From an uncultured bacterium (GTDB taxonomy: Bacteria; Patescibacteriota; Minisyncoccia; Phycocordibacterales; UBA9973), in NCBI GenBank assembly GCA_903825265.1, contig CAIJZW010000068.1, forward strand, positions 1-5,465: a stretch of 5,465 bases of DNA, written 5' to 3'. How positions within the stretch are numbered: position 1 is the first letter of the stretch; each line of letters begins with the position of its first letter. Shown piece by piece: positions 1 through 5,117 of this stretch. The translations under genes and the position numbers were made by a program. Under the pieces are notes generated by a model. The model saw only the letters and a list, made by a program, of their open reading frames with translations. It did no database searches and was not told the origin of the DNA.

Positions 1-6
1 ACAATA

Positions 7-38
7 TATACTATATCAATGTATGTTGATATAGTATA
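7..38. repeat. Perfect 13-bp inverted repeat, 6-nt loop
   Basis: The arm TATACTATATCAA (7-19) is exactly complementary to TTGATATAGTATA (26-38), with TGTATG between them. Neither side carries a T-tract, so it does not look like an intrinsic terminator. On the minus strand it overlaps a weak promoter-like pair: TTGCAC at 59-54, then TATACT at 38-33 after a 15-nt spacer. It could therefore be an operator for a gene to the left of the window. That is inference; the repeat itself is seen directly. Confidence 0.6.
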
Positions 39-109
39 CCTATATATAATTAAGTGCAAATAAGAAGATTCAGCCATATAGGTCATGAACCAAAATTCTT
101 TAATTTGTA

Positions 110-136
110 AGCGTGTCGGTCTATAAACCAACCGCT
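110..136 (-). other. Imperfect hairpin downstream of tRNA-His
   Basis: On the minus strand AGCG pairs with CGCT. Inside it, GTTGGT pairs with ACCGAC (one G-U pair) around the loop TTATAG, leaving one bulged A. The structure begins 9 nt after the tRNA-His 3' end. The sequence after it (TACAAATTAAAG) is not U-rich, so it is not a classical terminator. It may act as a 3'-trailer processing structure or a weak stop signal. The rest of 1-144 shows no gene that I can recognise. Confidence 0.35.
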
Positions 137-144
137 GACTCTTG

Positions 145-217
145 GGTGCCTACTGGGATTTGAACCCAGACTGAGAGTTCCACAAACTCTAGTGCTAACC
201 ATTACACTATAAGCACC
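145..217 (-). tRNA. tRNA-His (anticodon GTG)
   Basis: A complete cloverleaf is readable on the minus strand. The extra 5' G (G-1, at 217) specific to tRNA-His is encoded and faces C73 (145). The 7-bp acceptor GTGCTTA/TAGGCAC has one U-G pair. The D-arm contains GG. The anticodon stem is AGAGT/ACTCT with loop TTGTGGA, which places GTG at 34-36. The variable loop has four bases, and the T-arm is CTGGG-TTCAAAT-CCCAG. CCA is not encoded: the bases after C73 are CAAG, so a CCA-adding enzyme is required. It lies 56 nt downstream of the VKOR gene and has its own promoter-like -10. Confidence 0.97.
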
Positions 218-234
218 ATATGTCTAACTACCCA

Positions 235-243
235 GTTATACCA
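235..243 (-). promoter_or_regulatory. Extended -10 promoter for tRNA-His
   Basis: On the minus strand TGG (243-241) followed by TATAAC (240-235) forms an extended -10 element. It predicts a start near 228, about 11 nt before the mature tRNA. No convincing -35 is present at the proper distance, which extended -10 promoters tolerate. It lies in the 56-nt gap between the VKOR stop codon and the tRNA. Confidence 0.5.
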
Positions 244-273
244 GAAAATACCTAAAAAATCTAGATATAAACC

Positions 274-693
274 TTATAGTAAAATTATATAAAAATATAT
301 GAGAATAAATAAACAAAAAGTTGTTATTGACGATACGATACACCATGCACATAACTTCTTTATAATAAATATTTGAATTAAGGTAAGATAAATAGAAAAC
401 AACAAACTACACGATGATACACCTAATAAAATTAAATTTATTGTATAATCATGAACATTTAAAACAAAAATTAAACCGAAAGAAAGTACTATAAACAAAT
501 AATATAGCACCCCTATCTTCTCAATAGGTAAACCAAAAAATTTTGAATAAGAAGAATAAACAACCCTGTCACATTTTGATTTATTTGGACATATAACTTT
601 CTTATTTTTCTTTTTATTTCTATAAATATAATTTGAAATAATAAAACCTAAAAACCCAAAAAATAAAATAGACGATGTGAATATAATTTGCAT
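274..693 (-). CDS. VKOR-family thiol oxidase (vitamin K epoxide reductase-like)
   Basis: This 139-aa, almost wholly membrane-embedded protein fits the single-domain bacterial VKOR family. Known members reoxidise a periplasmic thioredoxin-like partner, pass the electrons to quinone, and so sustain disulfide formation in exported proteins. Visible features are: TM1 about 2-22; a loop with C35 and C41 (C-x5-C, the spacing of the Synechocystis/Synechococcus-type VKOR shuttle pair); S48 in the 'YSSYSKFFGLP' region; TM2 about 58-78; TM3 about 85-110; and the active-site CAWC at C115-C118, which opens TM4 (about 116-138). No thioredoxin domain is fused, and no DsbA-like partner lies in the window. 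The ATG is one base after the stop of the upstream surface-protein gene, with no Shine-Dalgarno, so coupled translation is likely. That neighbour has four exported cysteines and is the obvious candidate client. An oddity is the very basic stretch at residues 25-32 beside the supposedly external cysteine loop. Confidence 0.85.
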   Translation of the reverse strand: MQIIFTSSILFFGFLGFIISNYIYRNKKKNKKVICPNKSKCDRVVYSSYSKFFGLPIEKIGVLYYLFIVLSFGLIFVLNVHDYTINLILLGVSSCSLLFSIYLTLIQIFIIKKLCAWCIVSSITTFCLFILIYFYIILL

Positions 694-709
694 ACTATTT
701 ACAAATAGT
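694..709 (-). other. Hairpin across the stop/start junction of the two genes
   Basis: On the minus strand ACTATT-TGTA-AATAGT is a perfect inverted repeat (6 bp, or 7 bp with a 2-nt loop). It covers the last sense codons and TAG stop of the 726-aa gene and ends on the base before the VKOR ATG. It occupies the place where a ribosome binding site would be. It may influence termination-reinitiation between the two genes (inference). Confidence 0.4.
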
Positions 710-2875
710 TCCCTTTATTGGTATTAAGAGAGTAGAAATATTACCACTACTATCTGTACAATAATAAGAATTATTATTTATAGACAAAGGAACAGATAAA
801 GCCCATGATAAAGAATCAGAATAACAAGATCCTGCTCCATTTGTAGCAAGAAGTAACGAATTCATAGAACTAGATATAGAACCTATAGCTCCATCTGCGC
901 CCTTAGCATGCCCTAATGGTGAAAACAAAGACCCTGGGTTTGGATTAGTACAGCTACCGGTAGGATTAGATCTTTTACCATAAGAACCTATAGAATTATA
1001 GAAACTTGTGGCTTGTGGCTTGAAAGAAGAAATAATATTTTTAATTTTTAAATCTTTAATATTTTTTATAAACCCATCCATACTTATCTGATTACTTGGC
1101 ATTACTATGTTGTTCTCTACATTTAAATCATAATAAGTAGTTATCCATTCTAATTCAACTTCGTTCCCTGCTATTCCACTATCATTAAGACCCAAAACTC
1201 TTGATAGAGGAGTGCTTAATGTAAATTTAACTTGATAAAGATTATCATCATTTTCCCCTGTCCATAATTCTAATGAATTTATCGTAGAAGAACCAATTAC
1301 TTCATTTATTTTATTCTTTTGATTTTGTGATAAGTTTGTAACAAAAATATCTACAAGTGAATTTAATAAATTCTTTGTCGATTGACGATCAGAGGTTAAT
1401 TCATAGTGGTATGTTTTAATTCCATGAATGTCATCTTCTCCTTTATAAACGGACTGCAAATTTTCAGTAAAAGATTTAAAAGATGAAGCAACATCATTAC
1501 TAATAGACTCAGGAATTCCATTTGAAATAATATTATTAGAATCTATTTTTCTTATTAAATCTTGTATTTGAGGAGAAAGTTCGTTAATAATAAGACCTAG
1601 ATTACTAGGTTCCACTGAAACAATAGTAGGAGATGGTGCATTTTCACCAATAAATTGAGTTAAGTCTGGAACTGAAATTGATAAGTTTGTTCCATTATAT
1701 TTCAAATCACTTACGATATCATTCTTTAAAATGGAACTCTTAAAATTTAAGATATAATCAAAAACCGACTTACCATCTACATGATTAGTTGCTCCTTGAA
1801 TTTTTATAGAAGCTCTATCTTTCTCATTTGAAGTAACAACCTCACCACTAGAAAGACCGGTTGTTATATTTGAAAGAGAAGGAGAAGAAATGTTTATATT
1901 TGTTTCTACTTTGTATGATTTTAATTTAGAAATATTTAAAGGTGCATTAAGAATTATATTCTTAGAATCTTTCTTAACTACAAACAAACTAAAATTAGAT
2001 CCAGGAATTTTTAAATAACCTTCCACAAAAGCAAAAACCATTCCACTAATAATAAGAATAGAAAGTACAACAATCCCCCACTTTAAAAATGAGCGTTTCT
2101 TTATGGGAGCAATTATTTCTTCTTCTTTATTAGCAGAAATAACATCTTGAAAATAAGATGATATCATTGCCTTCTTAGAGAAAGAATCAATTACAGCTAC
2201 TTGATTTTGAGGATTAGAAATTTCAACAACAGGAGATTTCTCTTCTTCTACTTTTAGAGGAGTAACACTAACACTAGGAATATCTTTCTTGGGTTCTACT
2301 TCTAATAGATATGGCTCAACCTCTAAATGCTTAACAACTTCTTGTTCTATTATTTTAGGTTCAACATTTTTAGGGATCCAAATCTTTGGAGTTTCTACTA
2401 TATTTTCTACGGGAGTCTCCACCACAACAGCCTTCTCTTCTGCTTTTATTGGGGTATCTTCTATAGGCAATTTTTCTTCTATCTCCTTCTCTTCTATCTT
2501 TTCTATTATTTCATTTATTTTTTCTTCTGGTTTCTCTTCTAATATTTCTTCTTTTATCTCTACTTTCTTTTCTACCTCCAGAGGAGCATTTATAGGCAAT
2601 TTTTCTTCTAAAGGAAACCCTGTAACTCCTTCTATGCTCTCATGATATTTATCGTAAACATTTTTTATTTCTATTGGTTCTTCTTTTTCCTGTACTTTAT
2701 CAGAAGTATTATTATCCTTACCAGGAATAGCAATAATAGATTTTACCTTAGTAATACCTTCTTCTATATCTTCCATGTGCCAACCTACACTAGATAAATG
2801 TGAAATTATTAGATCTTCTGGAACACTCTTATCAATTTGTGATTTTATATACTTAATTAAATCTAGAGTTATCAT
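695..2875 (-). CDS. Single-span surface protein with pilin-like C-terminal domain
   Basis: I do not recognise a named family for this 726-aa protein, but the architecture is clear. Residues 5-41 form a small helical, UBA-like module ('IKYIKSQIDK...GWHMEDIEEGI') that I know from Patescibacteria membrane and pilus-related proteins. Residues 50-258 are a Glu/Lys/Pro/Val-rich, probably disordered cytoplasmic linker with repeated EEKLPI and VEP motifs. KKR at 259-261 precedes one transmembrane segment (about 264-285), so the C-terminus should be outside. Residues 305-600 look beta-rich with 'YHYEL' and 'LELWTG' stretches, possibly a LolA/LppX-like lipoprotein fold (weak). Residues 607-726 match the mature globular half of Patescibacteria type IV pilins: 'SSFKPQATSFYNSIGSYG', then 'SCYSDSLSWALSVPL', then 'YYCTDSSG'. 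The hydrophobic pilin N-terminus is missing. The only cysteines are C642, C684, C706 and C725, all exported. An extended -10 lies just upstream; the VKOR gene follows after one base. Confidence 0.8.
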   Translation of the reverse strand: MITLDLIKYIKSQIDKSVPEDLIISHLSSVGWHMEDIEEGITKVKSIIAIPGKDNNTSDKVQEKEEPIEIKNVYDKYHESIEGVTGFPLEEKLPINAPLEVEKKVEIKEEILEEKPEEKINEIIEKIEEKEIEEKLPIEDTPIKAEEKAVVVETPVENIVETPKIWIPKNVEPKIIEQEVVKHLEVEPYLLEVEPKKDIPSVSVTPLKVEEEKSPVVEISNPQNQVAVIDSFSKKAMISSYFQDVISANKEEEIIAPIKKRSFLKWGIVVLSILIISGMVFAFVEGYLKIPGSNFSLFVVKKDSKNIILNAPLNISKLKSYKVETNINISSPSLSNITTGLSSGEVVTSNEKDRASIKIQGATNHVDGKSVFDYILNFKSSILKNDIVSDLKYNGTNLSISVPDLTQFIGENAPSPTIVSVEPSNLGLIINELSPQIQDLIRKIDSNNIISNGIPESISNDVASSFKSFTENLQSVYKGEDDIHGIKTYHYELTSDRQSTKNLLNSLVDIFVTNLSQNQKNKINEVIGSSTINSLELWTGENDDNLYQVKFTLSTPLSRVLGLNDSGIAGNEVELEWITTYYDLNVENNIVMPSNQISMDGFIKNIKDLKIKNIISSFKPQATSFYNSIGSYGKRSNPTGSCTNPNPGSLFSPLGHAKGADGAIGSISSSMNSLLLATNGAGSCYSDSLSWALSVPLSINNNSYYCTDSSGNISTLLIPIKGTICK
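2462..2610 (-). repeat. Internal direct repeat in the linker of the surface protein
   Basis: The 20-nt plus-strand sequence TATAGGCAATTTTTCTTCTA occurs exactly at 2462-2481 and again at 2591-2610. The 129-nt offset is 43 codons, so the copies are in frame, and each encodes EEKLPI (residues 90-95 and 133-138). This suggests that the charged linker grew by duplication. The surrounding sequence has diverged. Confidence 0.65.
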
Positions 2876-2884
2876 ACATTAACT

Positions 2885-2893
2885 ATTATAGCA
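2885..2893 (-). promoter_or_regulatory. Extended -10 promoter of the surface protein-VKOR pair
   Basis: On the minus strand TGC (2893-2891) plus a consensus TATAAT (2890-2885) makes a strong extended -10 within the 25-nt gap after the methyltransferase stop. There is no good -35. The predicted transcription start is about 2880-2878, only 3-5 nt before the ATG at 2875. The mRNA would therefore be nearly leaderless. No Shine-Dalgarno sequence is present. Confidence 0.6.
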
Positions 2894-2900
2894 TCTTGAT

Positions 2901-3473
2901 TTAAAATTCATAGACGTAAATCTTTCTTGCAAGTTTATATTTACCTCTTTTAAGTTCAATCTCTTTTATTTCTCGTTTAGCAGTAAAATGAAAAGACATG
3001 GAAATAAGACGGGTCCCCCGTTTAAGTTCTTTATCAAACTTAGGAAGCAAATCATCCATAATATTTGGATAAAGATAAGTAAAAATATGAGTAGCATTTG
3101 ATAAATCTACATCGAAAAAATCTTTTTCAATAATTTTAATATCGGAATTATTTTTCTTTTTATACCACCAGCTATAAATACGAACAAGAAAAATCGGAAA
3201 TGGATTATTCTCTATACCTATATATTTTGCTTTCGGTTTATTTTTAGAAAGATAAAAAAGAACTCTCCCATCTCCACAGCCTAAATCATAAACAACACTG
3301 TCATCTTTCAAATCTAAAGCCTTCTCTATATCTTTTAGAGTTTTACTTGAAACAGGAATAAATGGTACTTTTGATTTAAAAGTACTCCATGTCCAAAAGA
3401 ATAATAAAGATAAGGTAGCAAGAAAAATAATAAAAATTGACCAAGAAAAAAAGTTAAATAAAAATATAGTCAT
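2901..3473 (-). CDS. Membrane-anchored FAM173-like SAM-dependent methyltransferase
   Basis: This 190-aa class I (Rossmann-type) methyltransferase has an N-terminal hydrophobic anchor (about 3-28) ending at 'TFKSK', which places the enzyme domain in the cytoplasm at the membrane. Visible motifs are: 'VPFIP' before the core (36-40); SAM-binding motif I 'YDLGCGDGR' (62-70); an acidic motif II residue in 'GIENNP' (E88); 'KDFFDVDL' (117-124); 'IFTYLYP' (130-136); and a late strand 'GTRLISMSFHF' (153-163). The order and the N-terminal anchor resemble the FAM173 family. Its mitochondrial members trimethylate lysines of ATP synthase c subunit and adenine nucleotide translocase; bacterial substrates are unknown to me. 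The ATG follows the tRNA-Leu 3' end by eight bases, with no room for a Shine-Dalgarno, and no other Met occurs before residue 139. It is probably transcribed from the tRNA-Leu promoter. The family call is firm, the substrate unknown. Confidence 0.87.
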   Translation of the reverse strand: MTIFLFNFFSWSIFIIFLATLSLLFFWTWSTFKSKVPFIPVSSKTLKDIEKALDLKDDSVVYDLGCGDGRVLFYLSKNKPKAKYIGIENNPFPIFLVRIYSWWYKKKNNSDIKIIEKDFFDVDLSNATHIFTYLYPNIMDDLLPKFDKELKRGTRLISMSFHFTAKREIKEIELKRGKYKLARKIYVYEF

Positions 3474-3481
3474 AATATTTG

Positions 3482-3565
3482 TGCACGAGAGAAGACTTGA
3501 ACTTCCATGGGGTTGCCCCCGCTACCACCTCAAGGTAGTGCGTCTACCAGTTTCGCCACCCGTGC
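3482..3565 (-). tRNA. tRNA-Leu (anticodon GAG)
   Basis: This is a class II tRNA of 84 nt. The acceptor is GCACGGG/CTCGTGC with one G-U pair. The anticodon stem is CTACC/GGTAG with loop TTGAGGT, giving GAG. The long variable arm is GGGG-GCAA-CCCC, and the T-arm is GGAAG-TTCAAGT-CTTCT. The discriminator is A73 (3482). CCA is not encoded; the following bases are CAAA. It has its own strong promoter just upstream. The methyltransferase ATG begins only eight bases after its 3' end, so the tRNA forms the 5' part of that mRNA. Confidence 0.97.
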
Positions 3566-3588
3566 ATTTATGTTTTGTTAACGTGTGA

Positions 3589-3617
3589 AGTATATCTAAT
3601 TTTATGTTTTTTTTCAA
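3589..3617 (-). promoter_or_regulatory. Sigma70-type promoter of tRNA-Leu and methyltransferase
   Basis: On the minus strand TTGAAA (3617-3612), a 17-nt spacer and TATACT (3594-3589) make a near-consensus promoter. The predicted start is about 3582, 17 nt before the tRNA-Leu 5' end. It directly follows the rplS terminator, as expected for a new transcription unit. Confidence 0.75.
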
Positions 3618-3618
3618 T

Positions 3619-3654
3619 AATTAAAAAACAGATCTTTCGATCTGTTTTTTAATT
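3619..3654 (-). terminator. Intrinsic terminator after rplS
   Basis: A perfect inverted repeat spans 3619-3634 and 3639-3654. On the minus strand its core is CAGATC-GAAA-GATCTG, with a GNRA tetraloop, flanked by six A upstream and six T downstream. It has the classic hairpin plus U-tract form. The A-tract/T-tract symmetry would also allow it to stop plus-strand transcripts. The outermost base of the stem touches the rplS TAA stop (3656-3654), so the terminator begins essentially at the end of the gene. Confidence 0.92.
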
Positions 3655-4052
3655 TATGCTTCTGTTGTTTCTTCTACAGGAGATTCATCTCTTCCGATTG
3701 TAATACTCTTTAATCTCTTCTTAACTTCTTTAACTGCTTTTGTACGAATATAATAAAGTTTATTACGACGAGTTTTTGATTTTCTTAATACTTCAATCTT
3801 GTCGATATTTGGAGAGTAAAGAGGAAAAATACGTTCAACTCCAACACCTGAAGAAACTTTACGAACAGTAAAAGTAGCTCCTGTTTCTTTACCGTGTTTA
3901 CGAGATAAAACTAATCCTTCGAACGCCTGAAGACGAACTTTTCCTTTTTCTAAAATTTTATTCCAGACACGAACAGTATCTCCCGCCTTAAAATCAAGGT
4001 TTTTACGAGATTCTTGTTCTACTGGGGTAAATTGTGCTTTCGTTATTTCCAT
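3654..4052 (-). CDS. rplS: Ribosomal protein L19
   Basis: This encodes bL19, a 50S protein located at the interface with the small subunit. Family signatures run through the whole protein: '[10 protein letters not shown]' (residues about 21-30), '[20 protein letters not shown]', '[24 protein letters not shown]', '[19 protein letters not shown]'. I place the start at the ATG at 4052, giving MEITKAQF and 132 aa. The longer reading from a TTG at 4088 adds 12 unconserved residues and overlaps the upstream gene. L19 is usually about 115 aa; the surplus is a short acidic C-terminal tail ending EETTEA. The gene starts 28 nt after the pseudouridine synthase stop, with no Shine-Dalgarno visible, and ends at a strong terminator. 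It is most likely the last gene of the tRNA-Val/tRNA-Arg/pseudouridine synthase operon. Confidence 0.97.
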   Translation of the reverse strand: MEITKAQFTPVEQESRKNLDFKAGDTVRVWNKILEKGKVRLQAFEGLVLSRKHGKETGATFTVRKVSSGVGVERIFPLYSPNIDKIEVLRKSKTRRNKLYYIRTKAVKEVKKRLKSITIGRDESPVEETTEA

Positions 4053-4080
4053 AGGGCATACTTTATCATATATAGCTATT

Positions 4081-4869
4081 TTAAGCAAGATATGTCTTTA
4101 TTACTTTTTTAAAATCAGCTGGAAGTGGAGATTCTACTGTTTTTAATTCTCCATTTTGCAAACGGAAGGTTATTGAATTCGAATGAAGCGCAAGTCGCTT
4201 CATTCCAAGAGCTAAATCATTTGCTCCTCTATAAAGTGGATCAGAAACTATGGGGTGGTTTATATATCTCATATGTACTCTTATCTGATGGGTTCGTCCT
4301 GTCTTTGGATAAGCTTCTACATAAGAAAATTTATTATCTTGATTAAGTCCTTCTGTAGAATTAGTAGAAAATCTATTCAAAACTACATATTCTGTTATGG
4401 CGTCACGAAATGGTGGTCTTGCTCCACGACCAGCGGTCCACATACGAATATCATTAGGAGATCGTCCAATAGGAGCATTAATAACCCCCTTCTTCCCTGT
4501 TAAAAGTGAAGCCTTCGGATCCGAAACATGCCCGTAAACAAAAGCTTTGTAAACTTTCTTTATTGTGTGATTTTGAAATTGATCCTTAAGAAGAAGAAAA
4601 GTTTTCTGATTTTTTGCTATAAGTAAGACACCTGAAGTTTCTTTATCTAAACGATGAACTATCCCTGGACGTTTTATTTTTATTTGTTTTCCTTCGTACT
4701 CTACAATCATAGGTTCACCAACTTTTTCTAATGACTTATCGTAATCAAGAATAAGGTCCGCAATTGTTACATCTTTATCTTTAGTTCTTGCATCTGCGTG
4801 TACAGAAATACCCGCTGGTTTATCAATAACCAAAACATTCTTATCCTCAAAAAGTATTTTTAATTTCAT
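4081..4869 (-). CDS. RluA-family rRNA/tRNA pseudouridine synthase
   Basis: This 262-aa enzyme isomerises uridine to pseudouridine in structured RNA, most likely 23S rRNA. It shows the N-terminal '[14 protein letters not shown]' (11-24), the catalytic motif 'HRLDKETSG' (72-80) with Asp75 as nucleophile, 'VYKAFVYG' (106-113), '[12 protein letters not shown]' (189-200), '[11 protein letters not shown]' (205-215) and 'RLALHS' (225-230). An S4 RNA-binding domain, common at the N-terminus of RluC/RluD, is absent; the protein begins directly with the catalytic domain. I therefore do not assign RluA, RluC or RluD or a target site. Residues about 27-66 are a charged segment between the first motif and the catalytic loop. 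The ATG lies one base after the tRNA-Arg discriminator, so no ribosome binding site exists outside the tRNA itself. The gene sits between two tRNAs and rplS, a translation-related operon. Confidence 0.95.
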   Translation of the reverse strand: MKLKILFEDKNVLVIDKPAGISVHADARTKDKDVTIADLILDYDKSLEKVGEPMIVEYEGKQIKIKRPGIVHRLDKETSGVLLIAKNQKTFLLLKDQFQNHTIKKVYKAFVYGHVSDPKASLLTGKKGVINAPIGRSPNDIRMWTAGRGARPPFRDAITEYVVLNRFSTNSTEGLNQDNKFSYVEAYPKTGRTHQIRVHMRYINHPIVSDPLYRGANDLALGMKRLALHSNSITFRLQNGELKTVESPLPADFKKVIKTYLA

Positions 4870-4870
4870 G

Positions 4871-4942
4871 TGCCCTTGGTTGGAATCGAACCAACATCGA
4901 CGGCTTAGAAGTCCGCAGTTCTATCCATTGAACTACAAGGGC
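4871..4942 (-). tRNA. tRNA-Arg (anticodon TCT)
   Basis: This is a 72-nt cloverleaf. The acceptor GCCCTTG/CAAGGGC is perfect. The D-stem is GTTC/GAAC. The anticodon loop CTTCTAA gives TCT, which reads AGA/AGG. The T-arm is GTTGG-TTCGATT-CCAAC, and A73 is at 4871. The anticodon stem is GCGGA/GCCGT, with an A31-G39 mismatch next to the loop and a G-U pair at 27-43. CCA is not encoded; the next bases are C and then the ATG of the pseudouridine synthase gene. It lies 60 nt downstream of tRNA-Val. Confidence 0.96.
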
Positions 4943-4979
4943 AATTAGTGTTCGTTAAGGATTATGCTTTACTATCAGC

Positions 4980-4995
4980 ACGAAGTTCACTTCGT
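4980..4995 (-). other. Small hairpin in the tRNA-Val/tRNA-Arg spacer
   Basis: On the minus strand ACGAAG-TGAA-CTTCGT is a perfect 6-bp stem with a 4-nt loop, starting 7 nt after the tRNA-Val 3' end. No T-tract follows, so transcription should continue to tRNA-Arg. It may protect or delimit the tRNA-Val trailer during processing (inference). Confidence 0.4.
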
Positions 4996-5002
4996 TCACT
5001 TG

Positions 5003-5075
5003 TGCGCGATGAGGGACTTGAACCCCCGACCTTCTCAGTGTAAATGAGTTGCTCTACCAACTGAGCTAATCGCGC
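5003..5075 (-). tRNA. tRNA-Val (anticodon TAC)
   Basis: The acceptor GCGCGAT/ATCGCGC is perfect. The D-arm is GCTC-AGTTGGTA-GAGC. The anticodon loop TTTACAC gives TAC, which reads GUA and probably other GUN codons. The T-arm is GGGGG-TTCAAGT-CCCTC with one G-U pair, and A73 is at 5003. The anticodon stem ACTCA/TGAGA has an A27-A43 mismatch at its base. CCA is not encoded; the following bases are CAAG. It is the first gene of the operon leading to rplS. Confidence 0.97.
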
Positions 5076-5117
5076 ATACCTTATATACTAAAAACGTAAC
5101 AATTACACGTAACACTT

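Noticed and set aside
20..64. Short plus-strand open frame of 14 codons from the ATG at 20
   Set aside because: It overlaps the inverted repeat, is very short and has no coding features.
218..273. T-run (minus strand TTTTTT) after the VKOR stop as a terminator
   Set aside because: Only the short self-complementary ATCTAGAT precedes it, with no room for a loop; no stable hairpin can form.
2289..2645. Plus-strand open frames of 118 and 71 codons opposite the surface-protein linker
   Set aside because: They are Ser/Phe-rich mirror images of the Glu/Lys-rich linker on the minus strand, where GAA/GAG codons read as TTC/CTC. No family features or start signals are present.
4065..4070. TATGAT as a separate -10 for rplS
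   Set aside because: It is AT-rich sequence without a -35 or a TG extension at the right place; cotranscription from upstream explains rplS expression.
4053..4088. Longer rplS starting at TTG 4088
   Set aside because: It would add 12 residues not seen in L19 and overlap the upstream gene; the ATG at 4052 gives the normal L19 N-terminus.
4125..4503. Plus-strand open frames of 73 and 82 codons inside the pseudouridine synthase gene
   Set aside because: They lie wholly antisense to a well-conserved enzyme and show no recognisable protein features.
5092..5114. GTTACGT direct repeat (two copies, minus strand) near the tRNA-Val leader
   Set aside because: Seven bases repeated once in AT-rich DNA is too little to call an operator.
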